DNA of 64,000 nt from Siphonodentalium dalli (taxonomy: Eukaryota > Mollusca > Scaphopoda > Gadilida > Siphonodentaliidae), in NCBI GenBank assembly GCA_032622095.1, contig CP136061.1, positions 95,043,345 through 95,107,344 on the forward strand, given 5' to 3'. Positions 42,180 to 52,829 of this stretch are shown here, in pieces. The position numbers were made by a program, and so were the translations under genes. Each line of letters starts with the position of its first letter. The first letter of the stretch is position 1. The notes beneath the pieces are model-generated. The model was given only the letters and a program-made list of their open reading frames with translations. It ran no database searches and was not told the origin of the DNA.

Positions 42180-42790
42180 TATATATTTGTACCCCCACTT
42201 TTCGAAGAAAAATGGGGTGTATACTTGATTGACTGCATCTGTCCATTTGTCAGTCCATTCGTCCCTCCTGGCATACAGTGATGCCCTAATTTAATCGACT
42301 GTTTAACCACAGCAGAATTATGGGTAACTTTTCAGGATTTAGTTGGAAATATGGCTTGTTGCCATTTATCGGAAAGCTCTCGGGGAGAGCTTTCCGATGA
42401 ATGGCAACAAGCCATATTTCCGACTAAATGCTGAAAAGTTACCCATAATTCTGCTGTGGTTAAGCAGTCAATTACTTAGGGCATTACTGTATATCTCAGT
42501 GTTGGGTTATTGTATCTGAATGAAATTTGGTATGATATTCGCCATCGTGACTGCTTTCTAAAGAGGAGCAAATGACTTTGTTCCCCATTTCCGTTCTAGA
42601 GTTATCCTTCTTTGTTTAGATGGAAATGTGGGTTTTTTGGTCTGTCAATGCCATGGGGTATATGATCTGAATGAAATTTGGTATGGAGGTTCGCCATAAT
42701 GACTGCCAACAGTGATTTCAAAAGAGGGGCAAATGACATTGTTCACATTTTCCATTCTAGAGTTATCAATGTGTTATCTGGAGTGCATTA
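42180..42790 (+). repeat. Interspersed repeat related to 1-479, split by a MITE
   Basis: A mollusc-style repeat opening with a TACCCCCA/GTCAGTCCATTCGTCC section. After the MITE come two modules of about 165 bp (CTGAATGAAATTTGGTATG and TTCTAGAGTTATC) like those at 1-479. Non-coding. Confidence 0.7.
42276..42489. mobile_element. Family P palindromic MITE, full length (214 bp)
   Basis: TA-flanked, inserted into the repeat just downstream of the 83-nt CELF exon. CAGTGATGCCCTAATTTAAT start and near-complementary right arm; centre CTCTCGGGGAGAG near 42382. Confidence 0.92.
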
Positions 42791-43015
42791 TTTCTAATAT
42801 TTCTCAATATTTCTCAATATTTATAAAATCCTATAACCTGAGTTAACATTAGTTAAACAAAAATTCTTAAGCTTTTGATGTTGCTATTCTTTGGTAAGGC
42901 GTGCATGTGGTATCCGTGCATGTGGCATCCGGTCGAAACTATAATTGGAATACATTGAATACATTAAACTAGATAGACTGGCTGCACAATGAAATGAGCT
43001 ACAAGATGCATCACA

Positions 43016-43901
43016 CAGGGACCAGCCGAGAGGGCGACGTGGGCGACTTCTTCGCCCTAGCGCCGTCCGCTTCGCCTTATTTTTGCAGTCGGGCGAAGTT
43101 CAAGTCGCCCTAAAAATTCCAAAGTTGACTGACGAAATTCGGCAAAATGCCCCAAATAATTTATGATAATTTACAACTGTCAACTGTGATTGCACACAAT
43201 ACTCCACTATCAGGGTGTATCATGGTGTTATAAAACAATTAACACCTGTAATGCTCCAATCTGGAAGCATGTTGACAACAGAGTCTGATTATTGGCAGCT
43301 GTGAAAACATCGTTGGGCCTCAAGTGTTAATCTGCGGGTTGTTGTTATTTTTAGATTACCGTGATTACCACACCTTACCAGAAAGATTACAACTCACACC
43401 TCTCACAATGTGTCAATTCATCACTCCCTCTATGGAGTTTGGTTAAAGAAATTTTAAAACAAATTCATTTGTGAAGCATATTAAAATTTCAAACGGGTTT
43501 ACTAGCAGAGCGCAGTAAAAGTGTTCATGATTTCGTTTCGTTTCTGTTTGATAAATATTGTTGGCATTTTTAACAACCCGAAAAATATGAAATAAAATCC
43601 TGTCATTCTCCCACAATTACGATATAAAATGCTGCTATCCTCTCACAATTATGTTTGGGTATTATTAATAGTTATTAGGGTGATGAAGTGAACATAATGA
43701 CTCCATATTTCAACCATTGTTTCATAAGTTTAATTGACATATTTCATCTCTCCTATTTTCGTTCTATAGCGACTCCTGTCGTAGTACTGATCAATTGAAA
43801 TTTTGTAGACTCACTTCGCCCTATAGAACGGGCACTTCGCCTTATTTTTATAGTAGGGCGAAGTCATTTCGCCCTGAAAATCTGGTCTAGGCTGGTCCCT
43901 G
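43016..43901. mobile_element. hAT-like non-autonomous element (886 bp), target duplication GCATCACA
   Basis: Starts CAGGGACCAGCC and ends GGCTGGTCCCTG. Direct GCATCACA at 43008-43015 and 43902-43909. The sub-ends are rich in TTCGCCC and its complement (GGGCGAAGT), repeated several times and inverted between the two ends. The middle 600 bp is AT-rich without an ORF. It shares termini with the 393-bp element at 31015, so both could be moved by one transposase. Confidence 0.94.
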
Positions 43902-43927
43902 GCATCACATCCCTGATAATATTGTCC

Positions 43928-44341
43928 AAGCCTGGAAATAGTGTGTCTGTCATTTACAGAATGAGGTCCCCAGAGGGTGAATTAACCAAATTCACCCTCT
44001 GGGGACCTCATTCTGCTTAGGTGTCATTTTCTAGGAAGCATTCATAGTCTCAAATTAACATTGTTTTCAGGTACTTGGTCCCTTCTCAGAAGTTTCTATA
44101 TCCTCTAATTTGCAGAAGATAAATTGCATAATCAAGGTGACTAATTGGTGAACATCACCAACTTCTCAACTGGGGAACTTTAATCTGATCCTAGGTCTCC
44201 CATAGCTGTTGAGGCTTAAGCTGAATGAGGTTCCCAGAAGGTGAATTTGGTGATGCTAGCCCACCATGCGGGATAGCATCACTAAATTCACCTTCTGGGA
44301 ACCTCATTCTGCAAATGACAGACACACAATTTGCAGACTTG
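43928..44341 (+). mobile_element. Family S MITE (variant subfamily)
   Basis: CAAGCCTGGAAATAGTGTG to CAATTTGCAGACTTG. The left hairpin has a shortened loop (43961-44011); the right hairpin (44223-44311, loop GCCCACCATGCGGGAT) is complete. The centre is the variant type (GTGACTAATTGGTGAACATC). Confidence 0.8.
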
Positions 44342-45210
44342 AATCGGTTTCAGTATGAAATTTCAGCTCACCTCAGTACACAACTCAACCAGTATTATTG
44401 TATTCATGCATGAAATGTGCAGAAGATATTGCTCTTGAAAAATTGCCATGCTCCTCCTACTGGATTGTTATCTATCAAATCCTGAGTACTGTGGTACTTT
44501 CTCAATGATGTCTTATCAAGCAGATATTATAATGGTAGATTGTTGTTTTGATGCCTTCCCATACTTTATAATTTATTTCTGCCATTTTTGTGTACTCTTA
44601 TTAAGTTTGTGGAAATTTGCACCTGTACTAGAATCCAGAGAGAACCTCCCTGGGAGAACTGTGGTACCTTGTCAATGATGCCTTATTGTAGCAATATAAT
44701 GTCAGATTGCTTTGTTGGCTTTCCATACTTTATTTATCACTGTTGCTTTCTCTGAGCCTCCATACATCATGTCTGGTTGATAGCCAGATACAATTGTGAT
44801 CCTTCCCTGATTATGGCCCCTTATATATTTCTTTAAGCTTGTCTGGGGGACAGATTTATATGATGGGAGAGATATCTTGCTATCTCCACGGATACTTCAT
44901 GAGGCAATGATTGGCCAGTGTGCTCTCCTCAGACATCAATGATCTCATCATCCATGTCTGATGCCGTGGGCATTTAACATGCAGCTCCTTCGTCATCAGT
45001 TCTGATGCCATCTGCATTTAACATGCAATTCCTTCACGTCATCGGGTCTGATTTCATCTGCATTTAAAGATACGGATGGCCTTAGTTGTAGGTTATAATA
45101 TAGAAATAAAAGTTATAATGATAGTACGAGTGCGATATTATCCACAAAACACGTTGTGGCATACCATGGTTTTGGGGGAGTAATTTTTTTTGCTGGCAGT
45201 CTCTCATTTA
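44342..45210. repeat. CELF intron with two local tandem duplications
   Basis: 44477-44590 and 44655-44735 share ACTGTGGTAC, TCAATGATG and CCATACTTTAT. 44930-45065 holds three units of about 55 bp with TCTGATGCC and GCATTTAACATGCA. No coding evidence; the frame at 44448-44678 lies in the first duplication. Confidence 0.55.
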
Positions 45211-45422
45211 CAGTAATGCCCTAAATAATCGACTCCTTAACCACAGCAGAATTATGGGTAATTTTTCACGATTTAGTCTGAAATATGGCTTGTTGCCATT
45301 CATCGGAAAGCTCTCAGTGAGAGCTTTCCGATGAATGGCAACAAGCCATATTTCCAACTAAATCCTGAAAAATTACCCATAATTCTGCTGTGGTTAAGTA
45401 GTCGATTACTTAGGCATTACGG
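45211..45422. mobile_element. Family P palindromic MITE, full length
   Basis: CAGTAATGCCCTAAATAATC to ...TTAGGCATTACGG. Both arms carry AATTTTTC in place of the usual ACTTTTC (TAATTTTTCA / TGAAAAATTA), another mirrored variant. Centre CTCTCAGTGAGAG. Confidence 0.9.
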
Positions 45423-46102
45423 TATAAGCTTAGATACCTACCGATACCGAGCAGCCTAATAAGAATAGATATGACTTTAGTTTTGATGAGGAACTAATAT
45501 ATTCAGTGAGGAAATTCGATCACCTGTTTAATGCAAAAACCTAGGATATCATGATGCCCAGAGATCAAAACTGATGGGAAACCATCTCTGATGAAATGCA
45601 AAATCTACGAAAATGCTCGCGAGACACCCTGAAGAAACTGACAAACTTGTCTTCATCAGAATACAAATCTTTGACTATTGTTCTCTTCTTTTCTTAACAA
45701 TTTCCAAAAGCGTTGTGGTCTCCTCTGTCTTCTTTTGTTGCAGATATAGTTTTTGTAGTGTTTTTGGCATTGTCATCTCAAACGACTTAATAGAATGGAT
45801 ATTATAGATGTTTTAGTCTCATATTATGAAAATAATAGCAATAATTGATGCCAATTGGTGGATTAATCATATTTGTTTACAAAGCGAGCCCTTCCACATC
45901 TCATGCACTGTCATTGCTGTAATCCAGGATACGACTTGTTTCCATGCAGGATACAAAATCTGAAGCCGCCTAGGCACTTCCCGTGAAATTGAGAAAAAAC
46001 AGATAATTTGTAAGATAAAAGTATATCAGGACTCTTCTAAAGTCATTCTAAAGCATTTCATTAAAATTGATTACATGTGTTGATGTGGGAGATGATACCT
46101 GT
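45423..46102. other. CELF intron, no gene
   Basis: The 64-codon frame at 45613-45807 has a hydrophobic stretch but no recognisable family or splice context. Confidence 0.4.
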
Positions 46103-46358
46103 CAAGCATTAGAAATAGTGTGACTGTCATTTGCAGAATGAGGTTCCCAGAGGGTGAATTTAGTGATGCTACCCCGCATAGCGGGCTAGCATCACCAAAT
46201 TCACCCTCTGTGAACCACATTCTGCTGAGGTGTAAGCAGAATGAGGTCACCAGAGGGTGAATTTGGTGATGCTAGCCCGCTATGCGGGGTATCATCACTA
46301 ATTTCACAGTCTGGGGACCTCATTATGCAAATGACAGACACCCTATTTCAAGGCTTGG
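46103..46358 (+). mobile_element. Family S MITE, short form lacking the centre
   Basis: CAAGCATTAGAAATAGTGTG to CCCTATTTCAAGGCTTG. The two terminal hairpins (46135-46225, 46232-46323) stand almost side by side, separated by GAGGTGTAAGCA, so this is a deletion derivative made only of ends. Confidence 0.85.
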
Positions 46359-47637
46359 CCCTCATGTTACAGATAGTTATTTGTCGTCAAACAGACAACA
46401 GCAAAGCTACGTCTTGATCTGAAATATGTGCCTCAAATTTCATTGACAATTTCCCTAAAACAAAAAAACAACTTTCTCAGTTAACGAATTATGCCGAAAA
46501 TACATATCTTGGCTATTTCTTTTAAAAAAAAAAAAATTCAGATTAATACTATGTATTTGTGAGAAATATATGGATTGACACCTAAAAAATGTCAATTTTC
46601 CACAAAAATAGATTTAGAATACTCTTTCAGTCGACGAATTATGCCGAGAATACATTTTCTAGACTATCTATTTAAAAGAAAATGTTCAAGCCTCTACCTG
46701 GTCTATTACTCCAAATGTAATTGAAATTACAGCATTTATCTCTAAGAATGGATTATGCAGATAAACGCGGATACAAATATATCACACATCATCCAAATAG
46801 CATTTCATTAAATCTGATTAAAATGTGTAGTCTGCTGAGATGATACCTGTCTTAGGATCTTATCAGTTTGCTTTAGCTATTAGTATACCCGTCATGTTAC
46901 AGATAGCATCGCAGATAATATCGCAGATAATATCGGTGTTTTATCTTAACTCATAAAAACCACATCCTCTGTACATATCTCCAGAATTAACTTCCTCAGT
47001 GTTTTATTCTCAATGAATTTGTGGTGGATGAATTTCTCGAATATTTACATGTGTTTATGAGTGATTTTGGATTAGCTAGCTCTCATGTTTAAGATAGTTA
47101 AACAGCTCAATTTAGCTCTCTTGTCATATAATATCTCTGATATGAGAGAAAGTTTCATAAATTCTCCTTTAACCCTTTGCTAACTGGATATTCACTGATG
47201 GATTAAGTTACTTTATTATATGCCATTTTGAAGACAAAAAAGTTTTCTTGGATGTAAACAATTAAGGCCAAAAAATAATACCTGTGTTTATGGTTACATG
47301 GTCCCAAAATAATTAGTGTAGATAGGGATTTTTTTTTTTTTTTTCCATTTTTTTTAATTCTGATTATGAATTCCATTGGGCCATTGAGAATTCAATCTAG
47401 AAATCTTCACAATTCAGATTAATTGAAAGGTTCAATACTAAATATTGTTAATCTTGAATTAGTCAGAGCACTAGACTAATAAAACTTCTGAATCTTTTTT
47501 ATAGGAGAGGTTTGAAAATGGGTAAGATATTTTTCGATGCCCTTCCCACTGAGCAAAAAAAAAAAAAAAATCTGTCCACTGGCCTAAGCTAGTGATATCG
47601 GTAGAGCGATATGCTAGTTAACGTCCAAGACCCATTC
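46359..47637. other. CELF intron, no gene
   Basis: A diverged duplication of about 160 bp (ACGAATTATGCCGA at 46484 and 46633). 47327-47352 is a T run and 47555-47570 an A run. Otherwise AT-rich. Confidence 0.45.
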
Positions 47638-47638
47638 A

Positions 47639-47746
47639 CAGTGAGAGCTTTCCGATGAATGGCAACAAGCCATATTTCCGACTAAATCCTGAAAATTTCC
47701 CATAATTCTGATGTGGTTAAGGAGTCGATTATTTAGGGCATTACTG
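47639..47746. mobile_element. Family P, solitary right arm
   Basis: Only the right half remains: AGAGCTTTCCGATGAATGGC to GGGCATTACTG, then TA. The left arm is entirely missing. Confidence 0.85.
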
Positions 47747-48058
47747 TAGTATAATGGTTATAAATTTGTGAGAGATAGATGTTAGTTTGTAAGTGTGTAC
47801 TCCACTCACGTGAATGCTGTAAGTTATTTTCATGACATAATCTCACCCTCTCATACTGTTATATGAATTGACGCATCGGTATTTGTTAACCTAATCAGTC
47901 ATGTCGACAACGAGCCACCTTTTTATAGCGATTCTTTCTACGCAAGCTGTTTGCGTCATAGATAATCATATTGTGAGAGCTTAAGGTGGCGCGGAGGTTA
48001 CCAATTTTTTTATCATTTATTCTCAGCTGGAAATTCAAAAGATCTGATGTCACCGATT
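47747..48058. other. CELF intron, no gene
   Basis: Nothing recognised. Confidence 0.4.
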
Positions 48059-48328
48059 CAAGTCTGGATATAGTGTGTCTGGTATTTGCATAATGAGAGT
48101 CCTCAGAGGGTGAATTTAGTGATGCTATCCCGCACGATGTAAAAGTAACTAAAAACAATGTTAATTAGAGACTATAGATACTTCCCAGAAGATGAGGCCA
48201 AAGCAGAATGAGGTCCCCAGAGGGTGAATTTGGTGATGCTAGCCTCTGTGTGGGATAACGTCACTATTAAAATTCACCCTCTGGGGGACCTCATTCTGTA
48301 AATGACAGGCACACTATTTGCAGCCTTG
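48059..48328 (+). mobile_element. Family S MITE, decayed
   Basis: CAAGTCTGGATATAGTGTG to CACTATTTGCAGCCTTG. The left hairpin is truncated and the right hairpin (48209-48296) is nearly complete. Confidence 0.7.
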
Positions 48329-48412
48329 TGCTGAGGTTACAAATTTTTTACCCTTGCAAAAATTATCATTTCTTCTCAGCTGGAAATTAAAAAATCAGAT
48401 GCCACCTGATAT

Positions 48413-49131
48413 CAAGCCTGGATGTGGTGTGTCTGCCATTTGCAGAATGAGGTCCCCAGAGGGTGAATTTAGTGATGCTACTCTGCCAAATGGGCTATCA
48501 TCACCAAAATTCACCCTCTGGGGACCTCATTCTGCTTAGGCCTCATCTTCTGGGAAGTATATATAGTCTCAAATTAACATTGTTTTTAGCTACTTTTTCC
48601 CTTCTATTCAATTTCTATTTCCCTTAATTTTCAGAAGATACAATGCATAATCGAGGTGACTAATGGGTGAATATCACCAACTTCAACTGGGGAACAAGAC
48701 TTGAAATAGGGTGTCTGTCATTTGCAGAATGAGGTCCCCAAAGGGTGAATTTAGTGATGCTACCCCACATAGCGGGCTAGCATCACCAAATTCACCCTCT
48801 GGGAACCTCATTCTGCTGAGGTGTAAGCAGAATGAGGTCCCCAGAGGGTGAATTTGGTGATGCTAGCCCGCTATGCGGGGTAGCATCACTAATTTCACCC
48901 TATGCGGGGTAGCATCACTAATTTCACCCTCTGGGGACCTCATTCTGCAAATGACAGACACCCTATTTCAAGGCTTGCTGGGGAACTTCTATCTTATCCC
49001 AGGTCTCCCATAGCAGTTGAGGCCCAAGTAGCATGAGGTTCACAGAGGGTGAATTTGGTTATGCTACCCCACTGTGCATGATAGATTCACAAAATTCTCA
49101 CTTTGTAGACCTCATTCTGCAGACACTTCAA
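48413..49131 (+). mobile_element. Family S MITE interrupted by a second family S copy
   Basis: The outer copy has its left hairpin at 48445-48533 and the variant centre. It is then split inside CAACTGGGGAAC by another family S element and resumes with CTGGGGAACTTC and a decayed right hairpin (49031-49123). Confidence 0.85.
48695..48977 (+). mobile_element. Nested family S MITE, 8-bp target duplication CTGGGGAA
   Basis: CAAGACTTGAAATAGGGTG to CCCTATTTCAAGGCTTG, flanked by direct CTGGGGAA (48687-48694 and 48978-48985). Like 46103-46358 it is a centre-less form made of two hairpins; a stretch of about 30 bases (CCCTATGCGGGGTAGCATCA) is duplicated within the right hairpin. Confidence 0.93.
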
Positions 49132-49395
49132 ACTTCAACTGGGGAAATATTAGTAATCTTAGTACCACCTTAAAGAAGAACTCAATCACATTATAAATAG
49201 GCGAATGATTTCCAAGCTTCGTGAGGAAGCAAATGTTGGGTTGTGACCAAAGCAGAGAAAACAGTCACGGCTTCTTCTCGGTATTAATTAATAGCTGCGA
49301 GGTTCCAGATTTCATTATTGAATGAATTGGTAAACATAATCTCTGTTCATGTCTGTAAAGATCTTATATAGTTTGAGAATTTGTTACCTAATGAG
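49132..49395. other. CELF intron, no gene
   Basis: Short AT-rich interval between repeats; nothing recognised. Confidence 0.4.
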
Positions 49396-49545
49396 TTATT
49401 TAAAGTGATGTGAAACACTCAGGTATGGTGATCAAATACAAATAGAGAATAATCTTGCTCAAAGTTGTTATTTTTACAAATATTATAACCAAATGGACAA
49501 CATACATCTTCATTCTTATATATTAATTAAATGATTACACTGGTG
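49396..49545 (+). repeat. Family E repeat next to TTAA (copy 3)
   Basis: TTTAAAGTGATGTGAAACAC start as in the 15.7-kb and 28.0-kb copies, with about 150 bp of similarity through CATTCTTATATATTAATTAA; the remainder is lost. Confidence 0.75.
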
Positions 49546-50243
49546 TAGCTTTTCTCAGTCATTAGCAATGGCTGCTATTCCACTGAGCACATTGCTGAAA
49601 GGATTTTTGAGATAGGCTGCATGTAACTGAAGTTATGCCGATTCATGCGATTGCGTATTCCATTATTCCATTATTCCATTGACCTCAGAAGACTTAAAGG
49701 GGCAAATATGAACAATAAACAGCCGCAGCATTAATATAGGTTTAATTTAACACAATATAAATTATGAGAATTCATGGAGTGTTTTCATAGGATTGTAGTA
49801 GAAGGAGTACCGTAACTGACATTCAGTGCCTCAGCACGCAGGATCTGTTTCTGAATGCCGTACGACAGTCATAAGTTTCCCAAACCCCTCTGTCAAGCAC
49901 GTGCTCGTCTAAATGAAGGCATTGCAATATTAATTGATTGGCAATGACTGCGTGAGTATTCTGTTTCTCAGTAGGCATTCTGTCCCATGCTACATGTATA
50001 TGTAGCTTTTATTATATAAAACACATCGCATGCTCAGCTTGGTTAACCGGGCTGACTCGGTTCCAAGGCCGGGCTAGCCATGTGTCATATAAACACCCCT
50101 CGGAGACATATTTGCATTATGTACATGTAGTTGACCGTTTGAGGGTATATTTTATATCATGCAGATTAATCAGATGTTCTTGTTGGCTTCGATAAATAAT
50201 CCCTATTCTCCCATTGATTGTTTTGAGAAGAGACTTTCACCTA
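49546..50243. other. CELF intron, no gene
   Basis: No repeat or domain recognised. A triple TTCCATTA repeat is seen at 49660-49680. Confidence 0.4.
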
Positions 50244-50456
50244 CAGTAATGCTCTAATTAATCGACTACTTAACCACAGCAGAATTATGGGTAACTTTTC
50301 AGGATTTAGTCGGAAATATGGCTTGTTGCCATTCATCGGAAAGCTCTCGGGGAGAGCTTTCCGATGAATGGCAACAAGCCATATTTCCGACTAAATCCTG
50401 AAAAGTTACCCATAATTATGCTGTGTTTAAGGAGTCGATTAATTAGAGAATTACTG
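50244..50456. mobile_element. Family P palindromic MITE, full length (213 bp)
   Basis: TA-flanked, CAGTAATGCTCTAATTAATC to ...GATTAATTAGAGAATTACTG. Almost perfect pairing of 105-base arms around CTCTCGGGGAGAG near 50350. The minus-strand frame at 50333-50536 runs through it and is not a gene. Confidence 0.93.
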
Positions 50457-50741
50457 TAGCTTGTGTGATATATATGCTTATGTAATAAAATCCTGTTGTT
50501 AACATTCTCGATAGTCGGCAACAAAAGCTCGGACATGAGACATGCTAATTATCCCTACAGTGCGGATGCGTAATTTCCGATGGCTCGCCGAGGTGTCTGC
50601 ACTTCTATTATTAGGATGTGATTGTTATTATCGCGGGATTGGAGGTGACAGTACCGGCGGATCCATGAATTTACGAACCCGTGAAAAATTCATAAATGGC
50701 TGAACCACGAACATTTATACCAACAAATTTAAAGCCATTCA

Positions 50742-50896
50742 CAGTGTATATGCCCTAAATAATCGACTCCTTAACCACAGCAGAATTATGGGGAATTTTT
50801 CTCACTGAGAACTTTCCGATGAATGGCAACAAGCCATATTTACAACTAAATCCTGAAAAATTACCCATAATTCTGCTGTGGTTAAGGAGTCGATTC
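50742..50896. mobile_element. Family P MITE with internal deletion and damaged ends
   Basis: The left arm keeps its outer 60 bases and then jumps to the CTCACTGAGA centre; the right arm runs to GGAGTCGATT without the terminal 20 bases, where a family S sequence follows. Confidence 0.8.
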
Positions 50897-50902
50897 GTCG
50901 AT

Positions 50903-51303
50903 TGAGCGGGCTAGCATCACAAAATTCACCCTCTGCGGACCTCATTCTGCTTAGGCCTCATCTTCTCTGCAAATTTCTTTATTATGAAATGTCTATAGAA
51001 ACTTCTTCACATATATGTAGATTCTATTTCTTTTTTAGTTTAGTTTCTCTATATCCCCAAATTGGCTGATGACACATTGCATAATCGAGGTTCCCAATGG
51101 GTGTACATCACAATATTGACATTTTGAGAACTTCAATCTGAGGCTATGTCTCCCATAGAAGATTAGGCCATGCAGAATGAGGTCCCCAGATGGAGAGTTT
51201 GGTGATGCTAGTCCACTATGAGGTATTATACCGTATAGCGTCACTGAATTCACTCTCTGGGGACCTCATTCTGAAAATGACAGGTGCACAAAAAATCAGA
51301 CTT
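50903..51303 (-). mobile_element. Family S MITE, left-truncated
   Basis: Starts within the left hairpin (GGGCTAGCATCAC). The full centre includes GTTCCCAATGGG and a decayed partner; the right hairpin is at 51175-51273 and the end CAAAAAATCAGACTTG. Confidence 0.78.
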
Positions 51304-52432
51304 GGTCTCAATTGACATTCATATCTAATAGCAGTGCTCATCTAACTAACTAGCCTATCTGTGGTGTTATTACAGGAACCATACATCTCTATCGTCGCCA
51401 CACCTGCAGGGCGGAAGATACTTGGTTTTTGCAGTAGCTAAACACAGGCTTTCATTCGAAACATTTAACCACCAAATCATGAAGACTTCAAAGCTATCTA
51501 CATGATAATTAATAAAGTAACGAGATTTAGCCACCTGGGGAGCGATAATTAACGACTCTATCATACACACGTGAGATCCATAATGCATTAGCTCCTGTTT
51601 CTGAAGGAAGATCGTGGTTTAATCTTCGGTAATTGCAGGATATTTCCTTCATAGTAACATTCCTGATTGCTCTTTGCTTTCCTCTAATAAGTCATCAATC
51701 ATTTATTTATTTTGATCTGTTCTTAGGTATTGGTACCAGTACATGTAATACACTTGCTCCAGTGCTTTCCTTTATTGCGGCTCTAATAAGTCGTCATTCA
51801 TTTATTTATTTTGAACTGTTCTTGGGTATTGGTAATAGTACATGTAATAAACTTGGTCCAGTGCTTTTCTTTATTGCCGAGGGACTTGAGCACTACATTT
51901 CACATAGGCCATACTTGTTCAACCCTCTCAAATCAGATTGTTTGGCTTCGGCAATCTGCTATGGCAACCATTGCCATAGGTCAAGTTTGCTTCAGGAAAT
52001 GGCTTCGGCATTGCTGATTTCTAGCCAATTTTAATGGCTGCTTGTTATACCCCCATGACCGAAGGAAATGTTGGGTATACCAGATTACATGCATTTAAGT
52101 CATTGATTTGCTACACACAATGCTCAATTGTCAGGGCTTAAAATACATTTTGTGAGAATCAAATGCTGAATCAAGTTAGTCATAAAGCACGGAAAATTAA
52201 AAAGTTTTGCGAGAATCATTACGAGAATAAATTTGGTGATCTCGTTGAATCTTAATGCCTGCAATTGTACTGACTTGACACTGTGGCATGAATTTTTATT
52301 AAAGCTTGTATTGTAGTTGTGGTGGGTACAGTCTGTCCATCTGTCAACAATTGTCTTCTTCTCCTGAACCATAATTGTGGGTGCATACGGGTGCGAGACC
52401 GATCACTCCCATCTCCTGGGAAGGACTGATGC
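51304..52432. other. CELF intron, no gene; 99-bp duplication at 51682-51879
   Basis: 51682-51780 and 51781-51879 are direct copies of a 99-bp unit (CTCTAATAAGTC..., ATTTATTTATTTTGA). Because 99 is a multiple of three, the plus-strand frame at 51633-52034 shows a repeated hydrophobic peptide, but there is no other sign of coding. Confidence 0.55.
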
Positions 52433-52587
52433 ATTGGCCTAACTATTTACCTTGATGCTATAGGCCAACACATTCTTTTATATATGCGCAGCGAGGCTCC
52501 CTGTGGGAGACTCCCATTTATAAGAAAATGCACTGGCACAGGATATTTAATGCTGCACCAGCACAGCTCCCATCATGAAAGGGTTAA
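52433..52587. mobile_element. Diverged relative of the piggyBac-like MITE
   Basis: One hairpin of the same design (GGCCAACACATTC to GAAAATGCACTGGC around CTCCCTGTGGGAG), then a terminus ending GAAAGGGTTAA. The start of the same subfamily, inverted, lies at 56968-57040 (TTAACCCTTTCATGACGGGA). Confidence 0.65.
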
Positions 52588-52727
52588 TAATTTTCTTACA
52601 GATGTTCATGAATGTTCACATGTTCTTACCTCGAGGGTCTCATTTCTTTTAGCGCATATTCTGAGATCACTTTCTGTTTCATGTCTCTAAAAAGTAGTCA
52701 GTCATTTTCATTTCTTTTTATTGATAG

Positions 52728-52776
52728 ATGCACCATCCTGTACAGATGAAGCCAGCTGATTCAGAGAAACGAACGG
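52728..52776 (+). CDS. CELF1: CELF RNA-binding protein, 49-nt exon, end of RRM1 and linker
   Basis: Acceptor TTGATAG before 52728 and donor GTATGT from 52777. Encodes MHHPVQMKPADSEKRT plus one base. This joins in phase 0 to the previous exon and leaves phase 1 for the next. MHHP(I/V)QMKPADSE is the highly conserved end of CELF RRM1. The next exon, which would begin RRM2, was not found in 52777-64000, so this intron exceeds 11.2 kb. Confidence 0.95.
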
Positions 52777-52829
52777 GTATGTGTGACATAATGTATATCA
52801 TGTCATCTGCAGTATATATAAAAGGCCAT

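Noticed and set aside
51633-52034. 133-codon frame with a duplicated hydrophobic peptide
   Set aside because: Produced by a 99-bp tandem duplication; no homology, start context or splice signals.
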